A DNA stretch of 64,000 bases from Cranoglanis bouderius (taxonomy: Eukaryota > Chordata > Actinopteri > Siluriformes > Cranoglanididae), in the NCBI GenBank assembly GCA_023630585.1, contig CM042547.1:5358868-5422867 (forward strand), written 5' to 3'. The notes under the pieces were generated by a model. It saw only the letters and a program-made list of their open reading frames with translations. It was not told the origin of the DNA and made no database searches. Made by a program: the position numbers and the translations under genes. Positions 48,601 to 57,579 of the stretch are shown here, in pieces (position 1 is the first letter of the stretch; every line of letters starts with the position of its first letter).

Positions 48601-51600
48601 TGAGCTGTTCAAAGTCTTTTTTTTGAGGAACATTATTCTGAAATTGTTCCACAATTTGTAGATGCAGTTTTTCGCGTATTAGTGAACCTCTGCCCATCTT
48701 TACTTCTGAGAGACTCTGCCTCTCTAAGATACTCTTTTTCTACCCAATCATGTTAATGACCTGTTGCCAATTAACCTAATTAGTTTCGAAATGTTCCTCC
48801 AGCTGTTTCTTTTTAGTAACATTTTTTTTCTTAAAATGGTACATTTCCTCAGTTTAAACATTTGATATGTTTTCTATGTTCTACTGTGAATAACATATGG
48901 GTTTATGAGATTTGCAAATCATTGCATTCTGTTTTCATTTACATTTTACACAGTGTCCCAACTTTTTTGGAATTGGGGTTGTATATTGTAGGTTATATCC
49001 TTAACTGCATTCATTAATCTATTTGTTTAGTCATAATTAGGTTGCAGTGCTACACAGTTTTTTTTGTCATGGTTGTGCTTCTGCTGCAATTTGCTTTTGC
49101 TTTTGCAGATCCTCACATCATTATAGCCTGAACCAAGACAGCTGTAAGTTCATATTTCTGAACTGTCTCATAAATGCATGTGTGTTTATACAGGTACTTA
49201 TATAATGTAATAATGGAATGGCTGTACATCTCTCATCTATTGTATGGTACTTAAGGTTTCTTTGTAGTTATGCAATCAAATCTATTGGCATGTGAATCAT
49301 TCAGATCTGTTTCTTCTTCTTCTTCATCTTCAAAAAAGAGTCTTCTAAAGCATGGCACTATTAAACTTACTGTATCTTGATTCCTGAAGAAATGTTCTCA
49401 TCCATATTATTAACATTTTAAAGACTGTGATTTGATGTAGTTGTGTGTAGCATGTGAAAACTGGAATATTTTGTGTCCTCAGTCGAAGATGACAGTGAGG
49501 AGTGGATTGACGATGATGACACAGTTTTCCCAACAGCTGACACCACCGATCTGTGAGTATTGAGACAAAGTGTGTCTTCTCTACATGTAAATAATATCAT
49601 AATATTCTTGTCTTGTGCTTTTTAATCTTTCAGAGACCTGAACCAGAGGGTGGCTTCTCCAGGCATTGGTGAGTCGCCGAGAAAGCATGCTTTTGTTCTC
49701 CATAATAGATACTTAACTTCATGTGTCACCCAGATATGAGGAATAATATTAGAATGTTAATAGTCCATACAGAAAGTACGTACATCCAGGTTGTCCAGTT
49801 TTATTTCAGTGGGGCTGTAGGGTTTCATTCTAACCAAGCAGGAGCCACACATTATAGTTAACTGAAGGTCAAGATCAACTTATCATGTGTTGGAGCTCTT
49901 GACTGGAGCCACATTGATCCTTCCTGGATACGATTGGACTTGTGTGTGCTACAGGGACAGAAGCTAGTCAAACTAGGAGCTTCTTCTTTTAACCTTTTAA
50001 AATATGACAGGTCCAGTCTTGTCACTCCCATAACTACATACTTTTCCTATTAGTCCCGCTATTGTTACTGAATAATTCATAGTTGTTACTGAATAATATG
50101 CTTCAAGATGAATAAATGGAGGCTTTAAAGACTTCAAACTGTATATTTTACTGTTTTTATCATTCATTTCCTAATCTTGCATACCTCAGGTCCTGAGCCA
50201 AGTCCAGCACTGCCAACATATACTGATAGCAGCAATGATTTTCAGTAAGTGGCAGCCTGACTGACATCTTTCACACGTGTACTCTGAATTATCTTATGCA
50301 TATCTGTTGGATCTTTTTGTACAGACTCGTGTTTGTGTTTAAACATGCTATATGCATGCTCATACGTCTGCTAGCAAGTTGTATAGAAATGTTGTATAGA
50401 ACTAATTCAGTGAGTGATGGCTGGTCACAAGATTAACTGGCTCACTGTTCATTCTTCACTCTTCAATCTTCAGAAACCATTAATGCTGAGCCTTATATTA
50501 TTGTACGTATAGGCATAAAACTTACACATACACACAAGCTCATTAAAAGACACTCAGGGCTTCCTACAACACCATCTGGGCCTCTTCATTTTTTAAAAGT
50601 CCATAATCATGCTGTTTCTTCTGATTATCAAGCATAAGTAACAGAAAAGCTGCACTTGCTGTTCACCAGCTCTTTCGGTCAAATCGAGGAACTTGTTTCT
50701 GACAGAAACTTACGTACATTCCCTTTGTGTAATTTGTACAATTTATGCTTGCATGAATTTTTGAAAAAAAAAAAATCTTAAGAAACTAATTTACTCATTC
50801 ATTTTTATTACTTCCATTATTGTATTTCAGTAACTGCTGATGGACATGTTATCCCAGTTGAAAAACACAATTGAAACCCTCATAGAATTTGTAATGGTTA
50901 TAATGGGAATTTTATTGATTTTAATGGAAACTGTGGGTCTCTACTGGTAATTTGTTGCCTTCTATTGGTGGAATGTTATGTCTAGTGGATACCATTAAGG
51001 ACCTACATCCTTAATGCATTCATAATACATTATGCAAACCATTTGGTAATGGTTTTAACGGTTAACAGCTGATGGATTGTAATGGTAATTGTAGTGGAAA
51101 CCATTAGAGTTTCTGTAATGATTTCTATAGCTTTTATTTATTTATTTATTTTTGATGTGTCAGCCCCAATGAACACAAAATCTAGAGGGCATTTCGGCAA
51201 GGGCAATCATGTACACAGGCTGCTTTAATCTACAGCATGGGCTACAAAGAAATCAGTGCTTTATATGTATCTTTTAAAAAAAAATTTTTTTATCTATGAA
51301 CAGTGGTGGTGCTATTCGTTTCAAGCTATATGTTCATAGCAAAGAAGATGATGTGGATAGCAAAAATGGAACCTTCTGTTTACTTATTCTTCAAAGAGAA
51401 ACAGCCAATTTATACCAGCCAGTCCTGAACCAATTCATATTTATGTATTTATGAATTCATATTTATGAGTCTATCATGGATCTGTTTCAATCTGAATTAT
51501 CATGCTTTATCATCTTTGCAGTACAGGAAGAGAAGCGCTTCATAAACTGACGACCTTCTTTGCGCAGCCTCAAGTGCCCATACTGCAGAACAATACACCG

Positions 51601-52031
51601 TAAGCTTCAGCTCTCCTGCTTCTCAAGTCTTTTAATATCTGAAAATAAACATATTTAGCTAGCGTCTGAAAGTATTTGTATTTCTCCCTATTTTTTTTTC
51701 TGTTTATGTGCGAAGGATCAAAGAACCAGAGCCGCTTGCCATCAGTGCTGAGGAACCAGTCAGTTCGTAAGTTTTTTTTGTTGTTTTTTTCAACATTTTT
51801 CAGAATGTTGACATTTTCACACATATAAATAAAACCTTTCCATCCATGTGTTGGGTGATTTTACTCCTGCACTATGCTGTCAGACTGGTTCTGCATGTCG
51901 AATGCATAAGATTCCCCTGTAATTAACCTACCTTTCCTACTCTTCCTTCTATTCTATAAAGACTCAAACAGGAAATAGATCTGCAGATCCTTCCTCCTCC
52001 GGATCTGTATGCTGACATCATCATGGGGTAA
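35981..52031 (+). CDS. fyb2: FYB-family adaptor with helical SH3 domain, probable FYB2 (ARAP), spliced
   Basis: FYB1/ADAP and FYB2/ARAP are cytosolic immune-cell adaptors that link receptor signalling to SKAP proteins and integrin activation. Eighteen coding exons join in one frame of 1105 codons, or 1045 if one duplicated exon is skipped. Order: N-terminal LRERFQND motif, a 516-codon Pro/Ser-rich exon, one or two copies of a GPPPPPPRK segment, a tyrosine-bearing acidic segment, a Lys/Glu-rich helix ending MKKKFK (about residues 782-877), a helically extended SH3-like domain (about 878-945, with GEIVSIIRTTD, GKWLARD and YGYIPVESVEL), then an acidic linker (EEWIDDDDTVFP) and a tail with PPPDLYADI. 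The helix followed directly by the hSH3 is the FYB signature. I call it FYB2 from synteny with dab1 and prkaa2; the tail looks more like FYB1. Confidence 0.85.
36292..37840 (+). CDS. fyb2: fyb2 large exon: Pro/Ser-rich region
   Basis: This exon is 1549 nt, phase 0 in and phase 1 out, with acceptor gctacccag and donor CACA|gtaagt. It is a single open frame rich in Pro, Ser, Thr and Lys, with repeated short PxxP-like runs (KPPVLAAPVKL, PPALTLPEP, MDIPPPIIPEDFSD). It begins DEEMKVKTLRERFQND, an N-terminal motif typical of the FYB family. Low sequence complexity suggests an intrinsically disordered scaffold. Confidence 0.95.
37841..38858 (+). other. fyb2: fyb2 intron; left edge of duplicated block
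   Basis: This is AT-rich intronic sequence. From about 37994 it matches sequence starting at about 41723, which marks the upstream edge of the tandem duplication. Confidence 0.7.
38859..39038 (+). CDS. fyb2: fyb2 exon 3a: proline-rich, duplicated copy A
   Basis: This exon is 180 nt, phase 1 in and phase 1 out, with acceptor ctctttag and donor ATG|gtagaa. It contains KSSPAPKVIVHRPVGPPPPP and RKTQLTLPNGG. Splice sites and frame are intact. Because both ends are phase 1, it can be joined to exon 3b, used alone or skipped. The PPPPPPRK run is a likely SH3- or EVH1-binding motif (inference). Confidence 0.85.
39039..41140 (+). other. fyb2: fyb2 intron, copy A
   Basis: This is mostly the Tc1-like relic plus intronic sequence shared with copy B. 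Confidence 0.8.
39420..40690 (+). mobile_element. Tc1-like transposon relic inside copy A
   Basis: The N-terminal transposase helix-turn-helix region is open at 39686-40021 (KETIIRWKKQNRPIREIAET, then LGVARSTIWYILKKK and GRPQK). Later parts are broken, with a DGDPKCTAKANQELLKAKK piece at about 40380-40450. The TIR-type flank includes ttcagctttaattcaaggg. The ends are approximate. The same element sits at the matching place in copy B, so insertion predates the duplication. Confidence 0.85.
41141..41340 (+). pseudogene. fyb2: Broken copy A of fyb2 exon 4
   Basis: The acceptor attattccag is kept and the start APADFTSEYSKYEDSEICD matches exon 4. Compared with copy B, an 11-nt deletion after GAAGCATTT (near 41274) shifts the frame, giving KSQTSDPKYGHYICWASQDS and a stop (TGA 41338-41340). 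The 3' part and the normal donor are missing, replaced by a SINE body from about 41333. Inclusion would truncate the protein before the SH3 domain, so it should be skipped or act as a poison exon. Confidence 0.85.
41333..41605 (-). mobile_element. tRNA-derived SINE joined to broken exon 4 copy
   Basis: This matches the minus-strand SINE at 33845-34118 from its internal part onward. Toward the right end lies the tRNA-like head: read on the minus strand it contains a GGTTAGCA box A and GGTTCGAATCCC box B. It lies exactly at the duplication junction, so it may have been the recombination site. Confidence 0.8.
41606..42584 (+). other. fyb2: fyb2 intron, junction and copy B start
   Basis: About 115 nt of unplaced sequence (41606-41722) follow the SINE, then the repeat of the copy A intron begins. 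Confidence 0.7.
42585..42764 (+). CDS. fyb2: fyb2 exon 3b: proline-rich, duplicated copy B
   Basis: This exon is 180 nt, phase 1 to phase 1, with the same splice signals as exon 3a. It contains KSSPDPKVIVQRPVGPPPPP and RKPQLTLSNGG. By eye it differs from 3a at 13 of 180 bases, giving 8 amino-acid replacements. It joins in frame either to exon 3a before it or directly to the large exon. Confidence 0.88.
42765..44623 (+). other. fyb2: fyb2 intron, copy B
   Basis: This intron contains the second copy of the Tc1-like relic, with an internal deletion, and shared intronic sequence. Confidence 0.8.
43143..44190 (+). mobile_element. Tc1-like transposon relic inside copy B
   Basis: This is the same element as 39420-40690 with the same helix-turn-helix region open at 43419-43754 (LGVAKSTIWYILKKK). 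About 0.2 kb of the central transposase is deleted near 43795. The ends are approximate. Confidence 0.85.
44639..44909 (+). CDS. fyb2: fyb2 exon 4: acidic tyrosine-bearing segment
   Basis: Phase 1 in and phase 2 out; acceptor tatcccag, donor CAAG|gtaaat. It encodes APADFTSEYSKYEDSEICD, then a segment ending PSDSVPDSPVNPTLPSPS. Tyrosines in SEYSKYEDSE and APDYGNPG are possible kinase sites (inference). A second acceptor, gttacag at 44623, would add five residues (GIIIP) in the same frame. Confidence 0.88.
45088..45182 (+). CDS. fyb2: fyb2 exon 5
   Basis: This exon is 95 nt, phase 2 in and phase 1 out, with acceptor ttccatag and donor ATGA|gtatga. It encodes KQINYSSIELEDLASSKKSK and a basic end KQRKGSPM, which could act as a nuclear-localisation-like or lipid-binding patch (inference). 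Confidence 0.85.
45614..45690. repeat. (TTA)n / (TTG)n microsatellite in fyb2 intron
   Basis: This is a trinucleotide array between fyb2 exons 5 and 6. Confidence 0.9.
45754..45779 (+). CDS. fyb2: fyb2 microexon NPYADTSAV
   Basis: This microexon is 26 nt, phase 1 in and phase 0 out, with acceptor ttttatag and donor GTG|gtaagt. It carries one tyrosine (NPYADTSAV). The frame continues exactly on both sides. Confidence 0.8.
46004..46038 (+). CDS. fyb2: fyb2 exon TEEIPKKARFS with GC donor
   Basis: This exon is 35 nt, phase 0 in and phase 2 out. The acceptor is a long poly-T tract ending cag. The frame to the next exon is kept only if the donor is CCAA|gcaagt, a GC-type donor. The nearby GT (CAA|gtttta) would give phase 0 and a stop soon after. 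The product is TEEIPKKARFSK, continuing KNSVSDEKELKS. Confidence 0.78.
46143..46428 (+). CDS. fyb2: fyb2 Lys/Glu-rich helix exon
   Basis: This exon is 286 nt, phase 2 in and phase 0 out, with acceptor atttgcag and donor AAG|gtataa. It begins KNSVSDEKELKSKEKQRQKD, is built of KEKE-type repeats (KEKEKKELKEKEKEKEQK) and ends NEMKKKFK. In FYB1 the same kind of charged helix leads directly into the hSH3 domain and ends IKKKFK. Only A, G and C-poor codons are used, so the antisense strand shows spurious Phe/Leu/Ser open frames. Confidence 0.92.
46571..46730 (+). CDS. fyb2: fyb2 exon: first part of helical SH3-like domain
   Basis: This exon is 160 nt, phase 0 in and phase 1 out, with acceptor gtctgtag and donor AAAT|gtgagt. 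It encodes ITGQEEALYQVKVIESTKGR, KDDLAIKAGEIVSIIRTTD and CPKGKWLARDGTNK. The pattern (basic RT-like region, GEIVSII, GKWLARD) matches the hSH3 domain of FYB adaptors, which binds acidic lipids rather than classic PxxP ligands. Confidence 0.95.
46731..47527 (+). other. fyb2: fyb2 intron within the SH3 coding region
   Basis: This intron holds the SINE at 46760-47056. Nothing else was recognised. Confidence 0.7.
46760..47056 (+). mobile_element. tRNA-derived SINE, full length
   Basis: It starts with tagcttagtggttagcac (box A) and has ggagttcaaatactg at the box B position. A body shared with the copies at 13.6, 17.9, 33.8 and 41.3 kb follows. It ends in an atggatggatgg tail. It lies in the fyb2 intron splitting the SH3 domain. 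Confidence 0.85.
47528..47660 (+). CDS. fyb2: fyb2 exon: end of SH3-like domain
   Basis: This exon is 133 nt, phase 1 in and phase 2 out, with acceptor gctttcag and donor ATCAG|gtaaga. It begins YGYIPVESVELNLQEMMVLG and ends MIDPEAPSTEI. YGYIPVE is the closing strand of the SH3 fold. Confidence 0.95.
47661..49108 (+). other. fyb2: fyb2 intron with TIR element
   Basis: This intron is almost filled by the transposon at 47704-48981. Confidence 0.75.
47704..48981 (-). mobile_element. Tc1/mariner-like TIR element, degenerate transposase on minus strand
   Basis: The terminal inverted repeats begin caaacccaattccaaaaaag and caaccccaattccaaaaaag. TA flanks both ends (47702-47703 and 48982-48983). 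Read on the minus strand, broken frames recall a DDE transposase, with an AKPHTAS-like piece and an NWPACSPDLSPFEN-like piece. It is not coding now. Confidence 0.8.
49109..49143 (+). CDS. fyb2: fyb2 exon SSHHYSLNQDS
   Basis: This exon is 35 nt, phase 2 in and phase 1 out, with acceptor ttttgcag and donor AGCT|gtaagt. It encodes SSHHYSLNQDS and joins FEDDSEEW. Confidence 0.8.
49483..49552 (+). CDS. fyb2: fyb2 acidic exon EEWIDDDDTVFP
   Basis: This exon is 70 nt, phase 1 in and phase 2 out, with acceptor gtcctcag and donor ATCT|gtgagt. It encodes EDDSEEWIDDDDTVFPTADT. A strongly acidic linker also follows the first SH3 domain in FYB1. Confidence 0.88.
49634..49668 (+). CDS. fyb2: fyb2 exon DLNQRVASPGI
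   Basis: This exon is 35 nt, phase 2 in and phase 1 out, with acceptor tctttcag and donor ATTG|gtgagt. It has a simple polar composition. Confidence 0.8.
50190..50244 (+). CDS. fyb2: fyb2 exon GPEPSPALPTYTDSSNDF
   Basis: This exon is 55 nt, phase 1 in and phase 2 out, with acceptor tacctcag and donor TTCA|gtaagt. It carries one tyrosine in LPTYTDSS. Confidence 0.83.
50245..51521 (+). other. fyb2: fyb2 intron
   Basis: This is AT-rich non-coding sequence. No repeat element or exon was identified with confidence. Confidence 0.6.
51522..51599 (+). CDS. fyb2: fyb2 exon TGREALHKLTTFFAQPQVP...
   Basis: This exon is 78 nt, phase 2 in and phase 2 out, with acceptor ctttgcag and donor CACC|gtaagc. 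It encodes TGREALHKLTTFFAQPQVPI and LQNNT. Confidence 0.83.
51716..51766 (+). CDS. fyb2: fyb2 exon IKEPEPLAISAEEPVSS
   Basis: This exon is 51 nt, phase 2 in and phase 2 out. The acceptor tgcgaag is weak and the donor GTTC|gtaagt is strong. The frame continues on both sides; being a multiple of three with equal phases, it could be skipped. Confidence 0.75.
51962..52031 (+). CDS. fyb2: fyb2 last recognised exon LKQEIDLQILPPPDLYADI...
   Basis: Acceptor ctataaag; phase 2 in; encodes LKQEIDLQILPPPDLYADII then MG and TAA (52029-52031). The PPPDLYADI motif recalls the PPPPDDDIYDGI segment of FYB1. The stop overlaps a possible donor (ATGGG|gtaaac), so further exons cannot be excluded, but no second SH3 domain was seen before prkaa2. 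Confidence 0.78.
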
Positions 52032-52697
52032 ACAGAACGCATTTCTTCCATGTATGCGATTTACCATGAGTTATATTGTATAGATATAGCAAGTACTCTC
52101 AGTTGCTTGATGTTTATTCAGCTGCTCTTGCTTCACCAGTTGACATGCGATGGACATTTTGAAAACCTGCAATGTATGCTTCGTTCTGTCTGATGGTGCA
52201 TTGTGAAAGAACTCGACTGCAACTCTTCCCCATGGCTGATGTGAAAGAATGCTGTCAGGCATGTAGAAAAATGAGGTGTAGGTATGCACATGGTGTACAC
52301 ATGCTTCACGGTGGGGTTCATTTACCTCCCATTTTACATGAGAAGGACTTTGAATGGAGGAATATACAGTAACTAGTCTGCTGTACAATGTTATTACTTT
52401 CCTGGACCCTGGGTATTTTTACTTAAAGATTCCTGTTAGATGACCTTGGCTGTAAAACTGCTATGTAAAAGAAAGAGCTTGTAAGACAGAAAGCTAAACT
52501 GAAAAACAATCAAAAGCAACAAGGAAACCAATCATTTGGATGAGGTTCCAGTAACATTAAAGGATATTCTGTTTTCTGTTTAAGACTTTTAAGATCATGT
52601 TGTGTACTCGTATTGTTAGTTATTTTCATGTAAGCATGAGCCTCAGTTTATATTAAAGTATTCTCAGCACACAGTCTTTACAAAACCTAACCACTCT

Positions 52698-53910
52698 TGA
52701 CAGGGTCATTCCATCACAAGTGGTCCAATACAAGTTGCTTGACCATTTTTAATTTTCCAAATTTTTTACCTCTATGCATTGGCATTGCAAAACAACTATT
52801 TTTAATTTTACTTGGTTTAACCACGTCGGCCATCTTTGTGTCACGGCACACAACAAATTTTGGTTATACGGAAATCTCAATATCTCGGCTCCGGATGGGC
52901 CTGGCTCCTTGGAGCAAAAACTGATCACTAGAGCACATTTAGACGAAGAAGCCTTTATTTGTCACATATACATTACAGCACAGTGAAATGATTTTTTTCA
53001 CATATCCCAGCTTGTTAGGAAGCTAGGGTCAGAGTGCAGAGTCAGCCATGATACAGTGCCTCTGGAGCAGAGAGAGTTAAGGGCTTTGCTCAAGGGCCCA
53101 ATAGTGGCAGCTTGGAGGTGCTGGGGCTTGAACCCCCTGACCTTCTGATCAATAACCCAGAGCCTTAACCATTGAGCCACCTGTACATAAACATTTTGCA
53201 CATGCTTGTTCCTTAGATTTAGAATGTAATGCTCAAGATTGCAACCAGTTCCACTTTTAGGGTCAATTTATAATGGGAAGGGTAAAAGTGGGTACCTAGG
53301 TAAGTATAGTGTGCAAGCAAACATTTCAGGTTTGAGACTTCTCTCTTTTTTTATGGTGGTGAGAAAGTGCAATTTTTAAAAAAAAATTTCCCTCACTTTT
53401 GGGTTGAATATCTCTGGTGGGGGACCAGATACAAACCTGAAATTTACACAGAAATATGTCCATAGTAACATTCTGCTGTAAAAAAAATAATAATAGTGAT
53501 TTGAGATTCCACTGGTTATAGCTGCCAGATCCACTGGCAACAGTGACGCATGATCTATCACAGGGTTCTTCAAATCTGCCAACTGCCATTTATTTATCTC
53601 CAACTGCCAAACTCACCTGCCAGTAATTTTCTAGTAATCCTAATGACCTTGCTTAGCTTGTTCAGGTGTGTTTGTAAACAGCTGTATAACCAAAATTGGT
53701 TTGTGCCATGACACAAAGGTGACCGTCATAGTTAAACCAAGTGGGGAAAAAAGGTGGTTTCCAAGTATAATATTTTTGTCTCGCTCCAATACATAGAGGT
53801 AATCACAAAAAAATAATAATAATAATTTTTTGAAAAATTTGAAAAATTAAAAATGGTCAAGCAACCAACTTTACAATTATTGGACCATTTGAGATGGACT
53901 GACCTGACAG
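52698..53910. mobile_element. DNA element with about 200-bp terminal inverted repeats
   Basis: Sequence from 52698 to about 52868 reappears inverted at about 53690-53910. Shared stretches include tggtccaata, gcttgaccatttttaatttt, acctctatg.attgg and acttggtttaac, in the same order. The middle carries a nested SINE and no recognisable transposase, so it is a non-autonomous or foldback element. Confidence 0.75.
52940..53190 (-). mobile_element. tRNA-derived SINE nested in a TIR element
   Basis: Read on the minus strand it begins ggtggctcaatggttaagg (box A) and has gggggttcaagcccc (box B), followed by a body shared with the 61.1 kb SINE (tgggcccttgagcaa). Confidence 0.85.
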
Positions 53911-55589
53911 AAAGATGGATTGATTCCTGTTGTGCTTTGATAGTATTATATCCATGTACAGTTATATTATTAAACGTGTGTGGTGTATGTATCAACTGCT
54001 TTAGACCACCTAAGTGTTTGGATAATGGTTACTTGTTAAAAAAAAATAAAAAAATAAAATAAATAAATAAATTTAGAAAAAAAAAAAGGAAAAAAAAAGG
54101 GTACAACAGTTTATATTACACATAGAGGTACAGTTTGGCAAGTCCTACTTCTTTGAGAATAAATGGACTTGGCATCCAGATAATGATGAAAACATTGAAA
54201 TGCATGTTGTGATATGTTTTGATAATCCATCCTAGCAGATCTGGACCATATTTATTTGTACTGCTAACATGAAATTATTTAGATTTTCCAATAACCACAA
54301 GACAATATACATTTATATGCTCAATACACATTCTTTTTACTTCTTTTTTTTGTACAATAAATAATAAAGTGCAAATGAGAACACCATGCAGTGCATAAAT
54401 TGTGAAAAAAAGAAAAACACGCGCAAACTTGCATGTCGACAGACTATTAGAACAGGGAAACACACACAGAACACTGACTTTTCCACACCAGGTATGTTAT
54501 GTACACACGCTTATACAAGACCTGACTGAGAAGCAAAAACACACTTTGGTTGCGTTTACTGATTTGGATGGTTGCCATGCAGAGAATATTACTCGTGTTT
54601 CATTTCCATTTGACTGCACATTGTGTCGGAATTGTGAAATAATGACAAAACTTGTTCGCGTCTTGGAAAATGATCTGTTAAACGAAACTGGTTCAACTCT
54701 GTCATTACAAACCGATTTTCAGTGTGTAATGGTGCATATTCAGCGGTAGGGGTAGCAGTTCCCCTCAATTTTATAAACATTTTGCAATCAACAGCTTAGT
54801 CAAAAATTACAACACCCTGGCAGCACCATAAGCAGGTGAAACAAACTCTCCCAGGTTCTTTGAAAGACTCAGTGGAGCTTAGAGACTTTTTCTATAGACA
54901 CAATAAGGCACGATATGCCCACTGACAATAAAACACATCCGCTCCTTGTTCAAAAAATACGTGTCTGCATTTTCTTCCCTCAACACAGATCAGAGGATAT
55001 CTTTCTATCTTTCTGCAAACTCATCACTCCATCTAAAGCACTTTCATGCTTGATTTTTTTTTAATTTTTTTTTTTTACATTCACATATGGATGGTGTATC
55101 GATTTACTGCAGACTTATTGTGGAACAGTACAGTACATCTAACATGGTACAAAAACACACTGATGCACAAACGCCATGCATTGACCAGAAGCCATTTTAC
55201 ATTCAGTACAGTACAAAAACAGAAGGCCAGGAAGATTCAGGAAGACCAATTCATCCACAAAGGTATTAACGACAGGGAAAAGAAAACAGCATAGAGGACT
55301 CGTGTGGTAGAAGGACAACTGTCTTAACTGTTGTCCATGTCAACATGTGTCAGAACAATTATAGAAAAGTAAACAGGAATAGGATGTTCAAGAATATATG
55401 TGAGGCGTTCTGCAAAAAAAAAAAAAAAAAACCTAGGTGGAAGTCGCTAGAGCTGAATTCTCAAAAAATAAATGAAAAACTTGGTTTTGTCCAAAATTGA
55501 GTTTTTCTACCAATATTATACTTTGAAATCTTTACTTTAGGCAATACAAACATATTTATACCAAAACAATGTGGAAATGTTTTTATTTA

Positions 55590-56018
55590 CAGTGGTGCTT
55601 GAACATTTGTGAATTTGAGGATTTTCTACATTTTTGCATAAATATGACCTAAAACAACATCAGATTTTCACAGAAGTCCTAAAAGTAGACTAAGAGAACC
55701 CAATTCAACAAATGAGACAAAGATATTATACTTGGTCATTTATTTATTGAGGAAAATGATCCAAAATTGCATATCTGTGAGTGGCAAAAGTATGTGAACC
55801 TTTGCTTTTAGTATCTGGTGTGACCCCCTTGTGCAGCAATAACTGCAACTAAACGTTTCCAGCAACTGTTGCACGTCGGCTTTGAGGAATTTTAGCCCAT
55901 TCCTCAATACAGAACAGTTTCAGCTATGGGATGATGGTGGGTTTCCTCACGTGTGAAAATCTCATGATGTTTTAGGTCATAGTTATGCAGAAATATAGAA
56001 AACTGTAACCTACCACTG
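55590..56018. mobile_element. Tc1-type MITE
   Basis: The left end is cagtggtgcttgaacatttg and the right end, inverted, begins cagtggtaggtt. Inner parts match as tttgcataaatatgacctaa and its inverted relative. TA flanks both sides (55588-55589 and 56019-56020). At 429 bp it is non-coding. Confidence 0.8.
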
Positions 56019-56020
56019 TA

Positions 56021-57579
56021 CAGTGCCCTCCACTAATATCGGCACCCTTGGTAAATATGAGCAAAGAAGGCTGTGAAAAATTGTCTTTATTGTTTAAGCT
56101 TTTGATATTTTGTTGAAAATCACAAAAATACTCTGCTCTCATGGATATCAAACAATTGCAAACACAACACAGGTTTATAAAAAAATATCTTTGTTAAATA
56201 TAGGTGTACAACAATTATTAGCACCCCTATGAATTTATATGAGAAAAATATATTTGAAGTATATTCCTATTGATATTTTACATTTTTTTTAGTACACCTG
56301 GGTGACTAGGAACAGGAAATTGTTCAACCATGACTTCCTGTTTCACAGGGGTATAAATATGAGGTAACACACAGGCCAAATTCTCTTAGTCATTCATAAC
56401 AACAGGTAAGACCAATGAGTATAGCTGTGATGTGCGGCAAAAGGTTGTTGAGCTTCACAAAATGGGAAGTGGCTATAAGAAAATAGCACAAGCATTGAAA
56501 ATGCCCATTTCCACCATCAGGGCAATAATGAGGTCAACTGGAAATGTTATGAATCAACCTGGAATTGGATGTGTGTCTATATTGTCTCAACACACTGTGA
56601 AGAGGATGGTTCGAGTGGCCAAAAAATCTCCAAGGATCACAGCTGGAGAATAGCAGAAGTTAGTTGCGTCTTGGGGTCAGAAAGTCTCCAAAACTACAAT
56701 CCGAGGTCACCTACATCACCACAAGTTATTTGGAAGGGTTTCAAGAAAAAAGCCTCTACTCTCATCCAAAAACTCAAGCGTCTTCAGTTTGTCAGACACT
56801 ACTGGAACTTCAAATGGGATCGGGTTCTATGATCAGATGAAACCAAAATAGAGCTTTTTGGCAATAAACACCAGAGGTGGTTTTGGCACACACAGAGAGG
56901 TAGCCATATGGAAAAGTACCTCATGCCCACCGTTAAATATGGTGGTGGCTCTTTAATGTTTTGGGGCTGTTTTTCTGCCAGAGGACCAGGACATTCTGTT
57001 AGGATACATGGCATCATGGACTCTATCAAATATCAACAGATATTAAATGAAAATCTGACTGCCTCTGCCAGAAAGCTTCAAATGGGCCATGGTTGGATCT
57101 TCTAGCAGGATCCAAAACGTACATCAAAACCAACACAAAAATGGTTTACTGACCACAAAATTAAAGTCCTGCCATGCCCATCCCAGTCCCCTGAATTGAA
57201 ACCCATAGAAAACCTGTGGGGTGAACTGAAGAGGAGAGTCCACCAGTGTGGACCTCGAAATTTGAAGGATCTGGAGAGATTCTGTATGGAGGAATGGTCT
57301 CAGATCACTTGTCATGAATTCTCCAACCTCATCAGGCATTATAGGAGAAATATTGACTAAAAGGGTGCCAATAATGGTTGCACACCTATATTTAACAAAG
57401 ATTTTTTTTATAAACTTGTGTTTTGTTTGCAATTGTTTGATATCCATGAGCGCAGAGTATTTTTGTGATATTTTTAAACAAAAGATCAAAAGGTTAAACA
57501 ATAAAGACAATCTTTCACAGCCTTCTTTGCTCATATTTACCATATTTACCAAGGGTGCCAATATTAGTGGAGGACACTG
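56021..57579 (+). mobile_element. Near full-length Tc1-like transposon, decayed transposase
   Basis: The long inverted repeats start cagtgccctccactaatatc and cagtgtcctccactaatatt. The TA target sites are at 56019-56020 and 57580-57581, and the length is 1559 bp. A transposase frame opens at 56432 (VVELHKMGSGYKKIAQALKM, then PISTIRAIM) but is broken by frameshifts and stops. Later pieces include SDETKIELFG and SPELKPIENLWGELKRRV, the DDE-domain landmarks. It is not functional as it stands. Confidence 0.92.
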
